DNA from: Acidobacteriota bacterium
GTDB lineage: Bacteria > Acidobacteriota > Terriglobia > Bryobacterales > Bryobacteraceae
Assembly: GCA_025354885.1 (NCBI GenBank)
Contig: JANXLY010000116.1
Location: forward strand, 1-44,584
DNA: 44,584 bases
Direction of reading: 5' to 3'
A program made the position numbers and the translations under genes. The notes beneath the pieces were generated by a model. It did no database searches. It was not told the DNA's origin and saw nothing but the letters and a program-made list of their open reading frames with translations. How positions within the stretch are numbered: position 1 is the stretch's first letter; every line of letters begins with the position of its first letter. Positions 1 to 8,580 of this stretch are shown here, piece by piece.

Positions 1-176
1 GAAAAAAACAGGCGCTGGCGGGCTTGCCTGATGTCTTTGGAAACGGCCGTGAGCAGCTGCGCGAACAGGCGGACGCGGAAAAAGACGAACTGTTGTCGGG
101 CCTCAGACATTGGCAACGTGAAACCATAGTCGAGCAGGTCCGTGTATTCGTCCTCGATGCGGTTGCCGATTGTCAT
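1..176 (-). CDS. hypothetical protein, N-terminal part only (cut by window edge)
   Basis: An open frame runs leftward from an ATG at 176 and leaves the window with 58 codons read and no stop. The visible peptide begins MTIGNRIEDEYTDLLDYGF and continues as a charged, probably helical stretch rich in Arg and Gln. I do not recognise the family. No good Shine-Dalgarno precedes the ATG. About 45 bases further upstream (minus-strand sense) is the imperfect dyad CATAAA...TTTATG, which could be a control site. The ORF has acceptable codon usage for the region, but with so little sequence it could still be a chance frame. Confidence 0.4.
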   Translation of the reverse strand, partial: MTIGNRIEDEYTDLLDYGFTLPMSEARQQFVFFRVRLFAQLLTAVSKDIRQARQRLFF

Positions 177-339
177 TCTTTCATTCCCAGCCGTTTAGCG
201 CAGCATAAATGTCCTTTCCTTTATGTCGGGATCTATACCAAGTGACCTGGGCGGGGTGAACTGTTCCCCTGCCGCAGGATCGCTGATCGAACGGTTTCTT
301 GAGCTCTGTCTTGGCCAGTCCAAACGTGGCCAGTAGGGT

Positions 340-1332
340 CTACTGATTCACATCGATGACAACCCGGCCACGGGTCTGACCGGCAAGAATGCGCTCGCCT
401 ACTGCTTTGTAATCTTCCAGCGGTTGGACTTCAATCATGCTGTCGAGCAGAGCCATCGGCAGATCCTGGCTCAGACGCTGCCAGATCTCCCGGCGTCGCT
501 GATTGGGCACGCGCACTGAATCAATCCCCAACAGATTCACACCCCGCAGGATAAAAGGGAACACCGTAGTGTTCAGCGCAGGTCCGCCAGCCAATCCGCA
601 CGCCGCCACACTTCCTTCCCCGGCCAGTGAACGAATCACCGCTGCCAGCGTTTCGGCACCAACGCTATCCACCGCACCCGCCCAGCGTTCCGCTTCCATC
701 GGCTTCTTCGTGGGCGCGGTCAGCGCGGCACGATCAATGATCGCGCTCGCCCCGAGTGCCGTCAGGTAGTCCGCCAGTTCAGCGCGGCCGGTAGATGCAG
801 CAACCTTGTAACCAAGCTTTGCCAGAATCGCCACGGCCACACTGCCCACGCCGCCGCCCGCACCGGTCACAATCACTTCCTTACCGCCCGGCTTCAGGCC
901 GTGCTGTTCGAGTGCCATCACGCATTGCATGGCAGTGACGCCGGCGGTTCCCACTCCCATAGCCTGTTTGAGCGAAATCCCCTTCGGCAGAGGAACAACA
1001 AATTTGGCATCAAGGCGCGTCAGTTGCGCATAGCCTCCCCACATGGTTTCAGAAGTTCCGCAACCGGTGACCACAACTTCATCACCGGGCTGAAACTCCG
1101 TCGAGGCAGATTCTTCCACCACACCCGCAAGATCAACCCCTGGCACCATCGGCCATTTGCGCACCACGCCCGGCTTGCCCGTCACGGCCAAACCATCTTT
1201 ATAGTTCAGGCTGGAGAACGCAACACGGATCAGAACCTCACCCGCCGGGAACGCATCAGCCGTGAGTTGCTGAATGCCTGCGGAAAATCCATTGACATCC
1301 TGATTGAGGACGAGTGCTTTGTAGGTTGACAT
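340..1332 (-). CDS. acuI: YhdH/AcuI-type zinc-free quinone oxidoreductase, probable acrylyl-CoA reductase
   Basis: This is a 330-residue medium-chain dehydrogenase/reductase without the catalytic zinc-binding residues of alcohol dehydrogenases, the usual length for the YhdH/AcuI family. The N-terminal half is the GroES-like domain ([19 protein letters not shown] is the family hallmark). A Rossmann NADPH site [20 protein letters not shown] lies near residues 155-175. Characterised AcuI proteins reduce acrylyl-CoA to propionyl-CoA with NADPH in the cytoplasm. The gene is divergent from mmsA across only 18 bp. mmsA also produces propionyl-CoA or acetyl-CoA, so a shared role in C3-acyl handling is likely. 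Family assignment is firm; the exact substrate is inferred. Confidence 0.9.
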   Translation of the reverse strand: MSTYKALVLNQDVNGFSAGIQQLTADAFPAGEVLIRVAFSSLNYKDGLAVTGKPGVVRKWPMVPGVDLAGVVEESASTEFQPGDEVVVTGCGTSETMWGGYAQLTRLDAKFVVPLPKGISLKQAMGVGTAGVTAMQCVMALEQHGLKPGGKEVIVTGAGGGVGSVAVAILAKLGYKVAASTGRAELADYLTALGASAIIDRAALTAPTKKPMEAERWAGAVDSVGAETLAAVIRSLAGEGSVAACGLAGGPALNTTVFPFILRGVNLLGIDSVRVPNQRRREIWQRLSQDLPMALLDSMIEVQPLEDYKAVGERILAGQTRGRVVIDVNQ

Positions 1333-1338
1333 CTCGTT

Positions 1339-1345
1339 TATTGTA
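1339..1345. promoter_or_regulatory. overlapping bidirectional -10 elements between acuI and mmsA
   Basis: The 18-bp gap between the two start codons contains TTTATTGTAAA. On the minus strand, TACAAT (plus 1340-1345) matches the -10 consensus at five of six bases and sits seven to eight bases before the acuI ATG. On the plus strand, TATTGT (1339-1344) matches four of six and ends seven bases before the mmsA ATG. Both transcripts would start at or next to their ATG, giving leaderless mRNAs. No convincing -35 box is seen, so the call is tentative. Confidence 0.4.
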
Positions 1346-1350
1346 AATGC

Positions 1351-2844
1351 ATGGGAACTGAACTACATCATTTCGTGAACGGCGCGGAGGTTGCGGGCAA
1401 GTCAGGGCGATTCGGCGATGTTTTTGATCCGGCCACAGGCATGGTTACGAAGCGGGTCCCCTTCGCCACCACGGAAGAGATCAACAGCGCGGTGGAAGCT
1501 GCTGCGGCGGCGTTCCCGGCCTGGTCCGCCCAGCCACCTTTGCGCCGGGCCCGCGTGATGTTTCGCTTTCTGGAATTGCTGGAGCGCGACAAAGACGCCT
1601 TCGCCGCCATGCTGACCTCAGAGCATGGCAAAGTATTTTCCGATGCGAAGGGCGAAGTGCAGCGCGGCAGTGAAATTGTAGAGTTCGCAACGGGTATTCC
1701 TCAATTGCTGAAAGGCGAGTACACGGAGGAAGTGGGCACGGGCGTAGACAGCTATTCAGTTCGACAGCCGCTGGGTGTTGTGGCGGGGATCACGCCTTTC
1801 AACTTCCCTGCGATGGTGCCGATGTGGATGTTTCCCATCGCTCTGGCGTGCGGCAACACCTTTATTTTGAAGCCCAGCGAAAAAGATCCGTCGTTGCCGC
1901 TCATGATCGCCAAACTGCTCAAAGAAGCTGGCCTGCCGGACGGTGTTTTCAATGTGGTCAACGGTGACAAGGTCGCAGTGGATGCCCTGCTTGCGCACCA
2001 GGCGATTCAAGCCATCAGCTTTGTAGGGTCCACTCCCGTTGCCGAGTACGTCTATACGCGGGGCACCGCCACGGGCAAGCGCGTGCAGGCGCTGGGCGGA
2101 GCCAAGAACCATCTGGTGGTGATGCCGGACGCTGATCTTGACCAGACAGTAGATGCGCTCATCGGCAGCGCCTACGGTTCGGCTGGCGAGCGCTGCATGG
2201 CCATCTCGGTGGCTGTGGCGGTAGGCGATAAAGTTGCCGACGAACTGATCAAGCGGCTCATGGTGAAAATCGAAACGCTCAAGCTTTCAGGCGGTATGGA
2301 GCCGGGCGCAGAGATGGGTCCTCTGGTCACCGGGGCGCACCTCGAAAAGGTCAGGGGCTATCTCGATATCGGCGTCGCTGAAGGCGCGAAGCTTCTGGCC
2401 GACGGGCGCGGACGCAAAGTGGATGGCAACGGGTTCTTTCTGGGGCCGTGTCTGTTTGATCAGGTCACGCCCGGAATGCGCATCTACCGAGAGGAAATAT
2501 TCGGACCGGTGCTGGCGGTGGTTCGGGTGCCGGATTTCAACGCAGCCCTGCAACTGGTGAACGAGCATGAATTCGGCAACGGCACATCTATCTTTACCCG
2601 CGATGGCGATTCCGCACGGGCTTTTGCAACAGGCGTGAAGGTGGGTATGGTGGGCATCAACATCCCCATTCCCGTACCGATGGCATTCCATTCGTTTGGC
2701 GGCTGGAAGCGGTCACTGTTCGGAGATCACTACGTCCACGGGCCGGAAGGCGTGCGTTTCTACACGCGGCTGAAGACCATTACAGCCCGCTGGCCGGCCG
2801 GAATCCGGCAGGGTGCGGACTTCCACATGCCTGTCTTGGGCTAA
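1351..2844 (+). CDS. mmsA: CoA-acylating methylmalonate-semialdehyde dehydrogenase
   Basis: This 497-residue aldehyde dehydrogenase superfamily protein converts methylmalonate semialdehyde (or malonate semialdehyde) plus CoA and NAD+ to propionyl-CoA (or acetyl-CoA). The MMSDH signature [19 protein letters not shown] is at about residues 146-164, and the catalytic cysteine is C282 in [11 protein letters not shown]. The conserved Glu of ordinary ALDHs is absent from this family, which suits CoA-dependent release. EEIFGPVL and the C-terminal [16 protein letters not shown] are also typical of MMSDH. It starts 18 bp from divergent acuI, with no Shine-Dalgarno, so translation may be leaderless. 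It acts in valine, beta-alanine or inositol breakdown; the neighbours do not say which. Confidence 0.95.
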   Translation: MGTELHHFVNGAEVAGKSGRFGDVFDPATGMVTKRVPFATTEEINSAVEAAAAAFPAWSAQPPLRRARVMFRFLELLERDKDAFAAMLTSEHGKVFSDAKGEVQRGSEIVEFATGIPQLLKGEYTEEVGTGVDSYSVRQPLGVVAGITPFNFPAMVPMWMFPIALACGNTFILKPSEKDPSLPLMIAKLLKEAGLPDGVFNVVNGDKVAVDALLAHQAIQAISFVGSTPVAEYVYTRGTATGKRVQALGGAKNHLVVMPDADLDQTVDALIGSAYGSAGERCMAISVAVAVGDKVADELIKRLMVKIETLKLSGGMEPGAEMGPLVTGAHLEKVRGYLDIGVAEGAKLLADGRGRKVDGNGFFLGPCLFDQVTPGMRIYREEIFGPVLAVVRVPDFNAALQLVNEHEFGNGTSIFTRDGDSARAFATGVKVGMVGINIPIPVPMAFHSFGGWKRSLFGDHYVHGPEGVRFYTRLKTITARWPAGIRQGADFHMPVLG

Positions 2845-2855
2845 GCAAAATTCAA

Positions 2856-4367
2856 TTAACGACCCGGGGAAGGAGTTGCAGGTACTTCAGACGGTCGCTG
2901 AACATCTTTCAGGTCAAGAGTATTCACGCCGACCATAATCTTCGCGTAGGCACGGGTGATTGCCTGGAGGCCGGTCCAGGGCACCGTTTCTGCGGTCTCC
3001 TGATCGGAGTGGAAGAAGTGGTTGTAGTCGGACGCCTGCACACCCGGAACATGCTGCCATAAGCGACTCATCTCGCCGCCGGGTGCCGCCTGTTCGGGGT
3101 TCGCATAGGTAGCGACGCCGAAGTCATGAAAGGCTTTGACAGCAATAGCCTGGAGCTTGGGGCGGCTGGGTCCGCCTGCGTACCAGAGCATTGCAGTTGA
3201 GGTGTTCGCCATGCGGATATCTTCACCAAACAAGTAAGTCTGGATGGTGGCCGTGTGCTCGCAGTTAATCAGCAGAGCCGATTTCGCAAATACTTCATCC
3301 TTGTGATCGAGCAGCCAGGTGCCGCTGGCATTGCCACCGTTGTGATGGCCACTGGTGCCCGCGAAGACGATGGTCCGGCGGCGTTGTGCCTTGGGAACTT
3401 TGGCAAAATATTCCGCCAGCCCCACCATCGTGGCCACGCCGGAAGCGTTGTCTGAGCCGGATTCAAACCAGCCGTCACGGTGGGCAATGATGTTGATGGT
3501 TTCGTCGGTCACGCCGGGCAGAGTTCCCCAGACCGTCCCCGTCTTCATACCCGGCGTCATCTTGATATCGAGCTTGATTTTCACGCGTGCGGAACCCTTG
3601 CCGATCAGGTCGCGAATCGCATAGCCATCGTCCATTCCCATGGAAAATGTGGGGATATTTGTACGCGTGGGATAGAGTTGCGTGCGGATGTTGCCGGGTA
3701 GCGCAACAATATTGAAGACTGCGGCGGCCCCACGTTCCTCTGCCATCCGCAAACCTCCTTCAAGAACTCCCGTGTTGCGCCAGGAACCGGGCAAGGGCAT
3801 GGAGAAGATGAAGACGGCTTTGCCCTTGACGTCGCGCCCGGCGAAATCAGTGGCGCTGCCGGTGCCGAGATAAACCGCTTCCAGGTCGAGCCCCTCGGCG
3901 GGTGTGCCCTTGGTTTGATATGCGGGCTGAGCCGTTATGGCATGAATCGTCTTGCCTCCGCCGGTTGCTGAAACGTCCCATGATTGCGGCATCCACTGGT
4001 CGGGCAAATCGAATGACTGGATGTGCACATCCGCCAGGCCGAATTGCTTGAACTTGTCGAGCATCCATTGTGCGGTATCCGAATCGGCGGAGGTGCCAAT
4101 GATTCGGCCCCAGAATTGGGGATGCCCCTGATCCCTGTACTTGCGCGAGATGGCGGTCAAATCGGCAACATAACCATTCAGGCGTTTACCCTCAATTGCG
4201 CCGTAGGCTTTGTCCTGCGCCTGGAGTGGCCATTCCAGAAAAGCATCGTCGAGTTTATAGAGGGCTGGGGCGGGGATTTGGGCGCCTGGACGTGGCGCGT
4301 TTTGAGCAAGAGCAGAACTGGCCAAGACCAGTGCAGCAGGCAGCAGGAATGAGCTGGTGATTCGCAT
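2856..4367 (-). CDS. secreted M28-like peptidase with altered catalytic motif
   Basis: A 503-residue protein with a clear signal peptide (cleavage near residue 21, after ALA). A PA-type insert lies at about residues 150-265, followed by an M28 peptidase fold. The first metal motif AHRDGWFESGSDNASG (residues 295-310) supplies H296, D298 in place of the usual spacing, and the bridging D306. Where M28 enzymes normally carry the Glu-Glu pair (catalytic base and zinc ligand), this protein reads AGTSGHHNGG (residues 336-345), with no glutamate. E370 and H371, and H450 or H453, remain as possible late ligands. It is therefore either a divergent metallopeptidase using His ligands or a non-catalytic binding protein. 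It is convergent with mmsA (12-bp gap) and divergent from the START-like gene. Confidence 0.8.
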   Translation of the reverse strand: MRITSSFLLPAALVLASSALAQNAPRPGAQIPAPALYKLDDAFLEWPLQAQDKAYGAIEGKRLNGYVADLTAISRKYRDQGHPQFWGRIIGTSADSDTAQWMLDKFKQFGLADVHIQSFDLPDQWMPQSWDVSATGGGKTIHAITAQPAYQTKGTPAEGLDLEAVYLGTGSATDFAGRDVKGKAVFIFSMPLPGSWRNTGVLEGGLRMAEERGAAAVFNIVALPGNIRTQLYPTRTNIPTFSMGMDDGYAIRDLIGKGSARVKIKLDIKMTPGMKTGTVWGTLPGVTDETINIIAHRDGWFESGSDNASGVATMVGLAEYFAKVPKAQRRRTIVFAGTSGHHNGGNASGTWLLDHKDEVFAKSALLINCEHTATIQTYLFGEDIRMANTSTAMLWYAGGPSRPKLQAIAVKAFHDFGVATYANPEQAAPGGEMSRLWQHVPGVQASDYNHFFHSDQETAETVPWTGLQAITRAYAKIMVGVNTLDLKDVQRPSEVPATPSPGR

Positions 4368-4443
4368 GGGGTGTTCGGTAAACGCTATCGAAGAAGCAAA
4401 GGGATGTCAAGCTGCCCGCCAGGCTGTGCGTTACCGTGTAGTC

Positions 4444-5010
4444 ATGCGATTTCTTAGCGCATTGTGCGTTCTAACCGTGTGTCTCATCATGGGACAGTCT
4501 GGCTCGAAAGCCGCCGTGGCGGACTCAGCGGCAAACGGTTTCACGGTCAAAATTTCGGTACCGATTCAGGCTGCAGTCCCCGAAGTCTATCGCCGATTCA
4601 TACACGATGTGGGCGACTGGTGGAATTCAGCCCATACGTTCTCCGGCAGTTCCCACAACCTCAGTATCGAAGAGAAAGCGATGGGATGTTTTTGCGAAAA
4701 GCTGCCCAAACAGGGCGGATCTGTGCGTCATATGGAGGTGGTTTACGTGGCTCCCGGGGAACGAATCGTGATGACGGGCGGCCTGGGCCCGATGCAACCC
4801 CTCGCGGTGACCGGCAATTTGACAATTCAATTGGTGCCGGCGAACGGCGGGACGCGAGTGGATATCGTTTATGCGGTGACCGGCTATCTGGCTGCGGGTA
4901 TGAACAGCTGGGCCGCGCCTGTGGATGGAATGCTGACCGAACAGTTCACACGGCTCAAGAACCTGATTGAACGCGGTGCGCCGGACAAGAATGAAGTCCC
5001 CGCGAAGTAG
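4444..5010 (+). CDS. exported START/SRPBCC-fold (AHSA1-like) protein
   Basis: The frame is open further upstream, but the ATG at 4444 begins a good signal peptide (MRFLSALCVLTVCLIM), so I take that start, giving 188 residues. The mature part reads as an SRPBCC domain. It opens with ISVPIQAAVPEVYRRFIHDVG followed by WW, the usual ligand-cavity start, and ends with a long helix around MLTEQFTRLKNLIERG. Such domains bind small hydrophobic molecules; most AHSA1-like members are cytoplasmic, so an exported one is less usual. The 3' end lies 16 bp before the GNAT gene, and the two are probably co-transcribed. The ligand is unknown. Confidence 0.75.
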   Translation: MRFLSALCVLTVCLIMGQSGSKAAVADSAANGFTVKISVPIQAAVPEVYRRFIHDVGDWWNSAHTFSGSSHNLSIEEKAMGCFCEKLPKQGGSVRHMEVVYVAPGERIVMTGGLGPMQPLAVTGNLTIQLVPANGGTRVDIVYAVTGYLAAGMNSWAAPVDGMLTEQFTRLKNLIERGAPDKNEVPAK

Positions 5011-5026
5011 CGGCCAGACTCCTGCG

Positions 5027-5473
5027 ATGCGGACGGAATTCCGAAAAGCCCTGATGCCTGGGGAACTCCGCAGCCTCTGCACATTCGACCGCAAGGTGTT
5101 CCCTTCTGATCATTTTTCACCTGCGGACTGGCGCGGTTATGAAGCCTGGTGGCTGGTGGTCAATCAGCGCAAGATTGGTTGCTGCGCGTTCGAAACACAG
5201 GATGACGGGTGTTTGTATATCAGTACTACAGGGATTCTGCCGTCGTTTCAGCGGCGCGGCTATGGCCGTTTGATGAAAACCTGGCAACTCATTTATGCGC
5301 GGGAGAGCGGGTTCCGATGCATCGAAACGCACACGCGCAAGAGCAACGTGGCCATGATTGCGCTCAACAGGGAATTCGGTTTTCAGGTGAGCAGAACGGA
5401 ACGCGGCTACTACGAAGACCCGCGGGAATCAGCCGTGGTCATGAGACTTGAACTTCAGCGCCCAACCGGATAG
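5027..5473 (+). CDS. GNAT-family N-acetyltransferase
   Basis: The 148-residue frame carries the acetyl-CoA pyrophosphate-binding loop FQRRGYGRLM (the R/Q-x-x-G-x-G/A motif) and the downstream pattern of GNAT motif B, ALNREFGFQVSRTERGYYED, with the usual late tyrosine. The substrate cannot be predicted. Upstream in-frame starts exist at 4991 (ATG) and 4967. I favour 5027 because the GNAT fold begins immediately after it and it avoids overlap with the preceding gene. No start has a good ribosome site. The last 19 bp overlap the 3' end of convergent pheA. Confidence 0.85.
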   Translation: MRTEFRKALMPGELRSLCTFDRKVFPSDHFSPADWRGYEAWWLVVNQRKIGCCAFETQDDGCLYISTTGILPSFQRRGYGRLMKTWQLIYARESGFRCIETHTRKSNVAMIALNREFGFQVSRTERGYYEDPRESAVVMRLELQRPTG

Positions 5474-6297
5474 CAGCCGAGTACCCGCAGCGTGTCCGCC
5501 AGTTCTGCGAGATGCCCGAGGGCATTCTTCGAAACCTTGTCGTCCACGTGGCCCAAAAAATCGAGATAAAAAAGGTACTCCCAGGGCTTGCCCCGCAAAG
5601 GTCGCGATTCGATCTTCGTAAGACTCAGATCCCGCAGGGCAAAAGCGCTCAGTGACCGAAACAGTGCGCCGGGGGTGTTCTTCGTAGTGAATACCAGGGT
5701 GGTCTTATAGGGAACTGCCAGGTCCTGTTTGGGATACTTCGCGCCGCGCTTCGGTTTTTCGAGCAGAAAAAAACGAGTGTAGTTTTCCCTGTCATCTTCA
5801 ATCGACTTGAGCAGAATCCGGCCACCGTAAATCCGGGCAGCATCGGCGGAAGCAATGGCGGCAGCATTAGTAAGCGTGCTTTCCATTACCATCTTCACAC
5901 TGCCCGCTGTATCGTAAAACGGTTCTTTTTGAATGGCCGGATGCTCTTCAAAAAAACGCTTGCACTGATTGAGAGCCACCGGATGTGAAAAAACACGCCG
6001 GACCTGGGCCAGTTTGACGCCGGGCGGAGCTATCAGATTGTGAACAATACGAACGAACGTTTCCCCGCGAATCGGGAGATCGAATTTCAGAAGATGATCG
6101 TAGTTTTCATGAACAGAGCCGTGTAAAGTGTTCTCAATCGGGATGGCGGCACAACTGCATTTTCCGTTTTGCACTGATCGGAAAACTTCTTCGAAACTGG
6201 CGAGGGGAACCGGGAGGCAATCAGGACCGGCCAGTTGCCGGGCCGCGACCTGGCTGAAAGCTCCGAGTTCGCCCTGGAAAGCAATTCGGCGTCTCAC
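5455..6297 (-). CDS. pheA: prephenate dehydratase
   Basis: A 280-residue monofunctional prephenate dehydratase: prephenate to phenylpyruvate, the committed step to phenylalanine. It begins with the periplasmic-binding-protein-like catalytic domain (RIAFQGELGAFSQVAA, then IPIENTLHGSVHENYD). The essential Thr-Arg-Phe is in ENYTRFFLLE near residue 180. A C-terminal ACT domain follows from about residue 195, with the phenylalanine-binding ESRP motif (TKIESRPLRGKPWEYLFYLD), so feedback inhibition by phenylalanine is expected. No chorismate mutase domain is fused; a separate one is encoded at 15654-15968. The start codon overlaps the stop of ubiX by 4 bp (ATGA), indicating coupling. Confidence 0.95.
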   Translation of the reverse strand: MRRRIAFQGELGAFSQVAARQLAGPDCLPVPLASFEEVFRSVQNGKCSCAAIPIENTLHGSVHENYDHLLKFDLPIRGETFVRIVHNLIAPPGVKLAQVRRVFSHPVALNQCKRFFEEHPAIQKEPFYDTAGSVKMVMESTLTNAAAIASADAARIYGGRILLKSIEDDRENYTRFFLLEKPKRGAKYPKQDLAVPYKTTLVFTTKNTPGALFRSLSAFALRDLSLTKIESRPLRGKPWEYLFYLDFLGHVDDKVSKNALGHLAELADTLRVLGCYPVGR

Positions 6298-6899
6298 AAC
6301 TCACCCCGTGTGGGCGGCTGGTGCGGCCCGGCCCAGCGCAAAACTTTCTCGTCGGCCAGATCGAGCAGATCCAGCACGCGGTCTACGCTGGAATCCACCA
6401 GATCTTCCACCGTGGCGGGTTGATTGTAAAAGCCCGGAATGGGAGGGGCGATGATCGCTCCCATTTCCGCCAGTTGCGTCATGGCGCGCAGATGGCCGAG
6501 GTGAAAAGGACTCTCGCGAACCATTAATACCAAGCGGCGGCGCTCCTTTAGTACTACGTCCGCAGCGCGAGTCAGGAGGTTCGAACTGATTCCATGAGCA
6601 ATGGCAGACATAGTGTGGATGGAGCACGGGGCAATCACCATGGCGTCAGTGTGAAAGGAGCCACTGGCCAGCGGTGCCGCGATGTCGTCGACGGACCAGC
6701 AGGCATGTGCCAGCGATTTCAGATCCGCGGCCTTCTTGCCGGTCTCCAGAAAAAGGGTCTTTTCGCCGGAACGGCTCAGGATCAGATGAACTTCGACGTC
6801 AGGGCGTTGCAGTCGGCTGAGCAGCCTGAGCGGGTAGATGGCCCCACTGGCTCCCGTGACTCCGATGACAATCCTGAGGCGGCGCTGCTGTTTGTCCAC
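6294..6899 (-). CDS. ubiX: UbiX-type flavin prenyltransferase
   Basis: UbiX attaches a dimethylallyl group to FMN to make prenyl-FMN, the cofactor of UbiD decarboxylases. The FMN-binding GVTGASGAIYPLRLL lies at the N-terminus, and the later block SAIAHGISSNLLTRAADVVLKERRRLVLMVRE is the family's conserved core. The frame remains open to 7019, but homology begins just after the GTG at 6899 (GTG GAC AAA CAG), giving 201 residues, the normal size. The longer version would run through the regulatory region of the divergent XRE gene. No ubiD is visible here. The stop overlaps the pheA start, so ubiX and pheA form a two-gene unit. Confidence 0.9.
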   Translation of the reverse strand: MDKQQRRLRIVIGVTGASGAIYPLRLLSRLQRPDVEVHLILSRSGEKTLFLETGKKAADLKSLAHACWSVDDIAAPLASGSFHTDAMVIAPCSIHTMSAIAHGISSNLLTRAADVVLKERRRLVLMVRESPFHLGHLRAMTQLAEMGAIIAPPIPGFYNQPATVEDLVDSSVDRVLDLLDLADEKVLRWAGPHQPPTRGEL

Positions 6900-6917
6900 T
6901 CGTTCAAATCCACCAAT

Positions 6918-6967
6918 TTGTTCCGATTCCGGAACAACACATTTAAATTTTCTTGAAACAGGAACAA
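6918..6967. promoter_or_regulatory. probable operator: GGAACAA boxes in the ubiX/XRE divergent region
   Basis: TTGTTCC (6918-6924), a 6-bp spacer and GGAACAA (6931-6937) form a perfect inverted repeat. A third copy, GGAACAAC, lies at 6961-6968, exactly 30 bp from 6931, so on the same face of the helix. The third box sits inside the -35/-10 spacer of the XRE promoter. This arrangement fits autorepression by the adjacent HTH protein; binding is inferred. Confidence 0.6.
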
Positions 6968-6982
6968 CGCGGAAGCTATAAT
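6953..6982 (+). promoter_or_regulatory. sigma70-type promoter for the XRE regulator gene
   Basis: TTGAAA (6953-6958) and a perfect TATAAT (6977-6982) are separated by 18 bp. Transcription would begin near 6989, leaving a leader of about 57 nt before the ATG at 7046. A GGAACAAC box occupies the spacer. Confidence 0.7.
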
Positions 6983-7045
6983 CCTGCTGGAAGGTGTCCG
7001 GTGCCGGCAGCCCCCTCAATCAGCATCCCGAGACAGGATCATAGC

Positions 7046-7831
7046 ATGGAAGAAGCAGGCCAAAGACTCCGGCGTGCCCGGGAAAGACTGAATCTCAAGT
7101 TCCGCGACGTGGAACTTGCCAGCCAGGGTATCGCTGAGCGGCGTGGCAATCCGGAGTTCACAATTCTCATCAGCCGGTTGTCGGATATTGAGAACCAGGG
7201 GACCGTCCCCTCTGTTTTTAAACTTTATTCCCTCTGCTGCATCTACCGACTTGATCTGAACGAGACTCTTTCCTGGTATGGCGTGCCGGTGGAATCGCTG
7301 GCATCTGACGCCGGGATGATCCAGATTGAGAAGACCCACGCTATTGGCTTCAATCCCGATGCCGGGGCAGAGGCGTTGCTGCCGATCTCGCTGGACCCCG
7401 GGATTGACCTGCGCAAGACGTTCTTTTTGAGCGAGATGGTGCAGCGGTGGGGTAAGTTGCCGCTGGCGCTGCTGAGCGGTGCGGACATCCGCAAGTATCG
7501 CTACGGCTTCGTTGGCACCGAAGACTGGGGGATGTACCCGGCCATTCCGCCTGGCTCACTGCTGGTAATCGACGACACTAAACGGAAAATTCAGAATTCC
7601 GGCTGGCGGAGCCTCAGCGAACGACCGATCTATTTTCTGGAACACCGCGATGGTCACTATTGCCGCTGGTGTTCGGTGAAGGATGGCGTGATCAGCCTGA
7701 TCTGTGACCCAGCGTCGGAGGCACCGATCCTGAATTTTCGATATCCTGGTGAAATCGAGGTAATTGGCCAGGTGATTGGTGTCGCTATGAGTCTGGATCC
7801 CGAGAAGAGACGCCGTAGTCGACCCGCATAA
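7046..7831 (+). CDS. XRE-family regulator with S24/LexA-like C-terminal domain
   Basis: The ATG at 7046 is preceded by AGGA at 7035-7038; an upstream TTG frame overlaps the promoter and is rejected. The 261-residue product starts with an XRE helix-turn-helix (about residues 1-65: GQRLRRARERLNLKFRDVE ... ISRLSDIENQGTVPS). The C-terminal half resembles the S24 beta fold (GMYPAIPPGSLLVIDD, then RPIYFLEHRDGHYCRWC). The serine of the S24 Ser-Met dyad is a glycine here, so no self-cleavage is expected; the domain more likely senses a ligand or forms dimers. It probably controls itself and divergent ubiX through the GGAACAA boxes, and perhaps the peptide/membrane genes downstream. Its 3' end overlaps a convergent gene by 47 bp. 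Confidence 0.85.
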   Translation: MEEAGQRLRRARERLNLKFRDVELASQGIAERRGNPEFTILISRLSDIENQGTVPSVFKLYSLCCIYRLDLNETLSWYGVPVESLASDAGMIQIEKTHAIGFNPDAGAEALLPISLDPGIDLRKTFFLSEMVQRWGKLPLALLSGADIRKYRYGFVGTEDWGMYPAIPPGSLLVIDDTKRKIQNSGWRSLSERPIYFLEHRDGHYCRWCSVKDGVISLICDPASEAPILNFRYPGEIEVIGQVIGVAMSLDPEKRRRSRPA

Positions 7832-8225
7832 GTTCCAAAATAGCCTCGAGGTCTGAGTAAAACAGACTTCTTTCTACATCCCGCGAGTCAGCGGGCACCC
7901 AGTGCCGGCAGGGTTCCAGCCGTAACCAGTTAGCAAGCACCTCTTGCTTTTCGCCCTCCAGACCGGAAAAATACTCCTCTATTTCCTGTTTTTGCCGGGT
8001 GAGATCAAAACAAAGCCACTCCTGAAATACGGTCTGATGACTGGTCCTTAAAAGCGTATCGGCGGCAGGATCACCGATCCGCTGCGCCAGGCCGATGTGC
8101 TCATAAGTACCTGTATTTACATTGCGCAGTGCGGAAAGATAAGCCAGGCGGCCGAAAACGGTGGGCAGGCCGGACAGCGTTCTCTGCCACGATTCGGCGA
8201 CAGCGGCTTCGCGGTTCGAAAGCAT
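7785..8225 (-). CDS. conserved helical protein of unknown function
   Basis: The frame opens at 8252, but the ATG at 8225 (MLSNREAAVAESWQRTLS) looks the better start, giving 146 residues. No signal peptide or membrane segment is seen. The protein is predicted almost wholly helical and contains RLAYLSALRNVNTGTYEHIG and HQTVFQEWLCFDLTRQKQEI, a pattern I associate with a multi-copy unknown family in Solibacter-like genomes (recollection, not a search). Its stop lies inside the 3' end of the XRE gene on the opposite strand. It is divergent from the small exported peptide gene across about 195 bp. Function unknown; position suggests a link to the regulator or peptide. Confidence 0.7.
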   Translation of the reverse strand: MLSNREAAVAESWQRTLSGLPTVFGRLAYLSALRNVNTGTYEHIGLAQRIGDPAADTLLRTSHQTVFQEWLCFDLTRQKQEIEEYFSGLEGEKQEVLANWLRLEPCRHWVPADSRDVERSLFYSDLEAILELMRVDYGVSSRDPDS

Positions 8226-8421
8226 GAAATAGCCTCGTTGCAGATTGTACAACGCCCCTGCGAGCAGAATGACATCGGCATTTTCCTGGCCCCGGATTCA
8301 AACATATACCTGGTCACGTTCTGGATAGGGTACTTCTTTAACCCGCGGGGCTATCTCGCGACTGAACCGAAATACACTTCGAAAGTACCGCAAATCAACC
8401 CAACTAAAAGGAATTTACAAC

Positions 8422-8544
8422 ATGCGCAAACTGATGATCGTTCTCACCCTGGCGGTTTCCTTCCTCGCCGCGACTGGCGTCGCCAACGCAGCTGCTCCCC
8501 CTGATTGCGGCCCCGACTGCCCTGTAATTTCCTGGCCCTGGTAG
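8422..8544 (+). CDS. small exported Cys-containing peptide (40 aa)
   Basis: This ORF of 40 residues plus stop has a textbook Shine-Dalgarno (AAAGGAA, 8407-8413) eight bases before its ATG. It begins with a signal peptide: MRK, then LMIVLTLAVSFLAATGV and a cleavage site after ANA. The mature peptide would be about 16-17 residues, ending APPDCGPDCPVISWPW, with two cysteines four positions apart, a repeated P-D-C and an aromatic tail. A disulfide-constrained secreted peptide is plausible. The next gene downstream, 61 bp away on the same strand, encodes a seven-helix membrane protein. I do not recognise the peptide; signal, bacteriocin-like or structural roles are all open. Confidence 0.7.
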   Translation: MRKLMIVLTLAVSFLAATGVANAAAPPDCGPDCPVISWPW

Positions 8545-8580
8545 TTTTTACAACGTTTTGTTCCTGCGCTGAATGTTAGA

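Noticed and set aside
6953..7045. N-terminal extension of the XRE regulator from a TTG at 6953
   Set aside because: It would start within the -35 box and translate through the promoter; the ATG at 7046 has a good ribosome site and begins the HTH domain.
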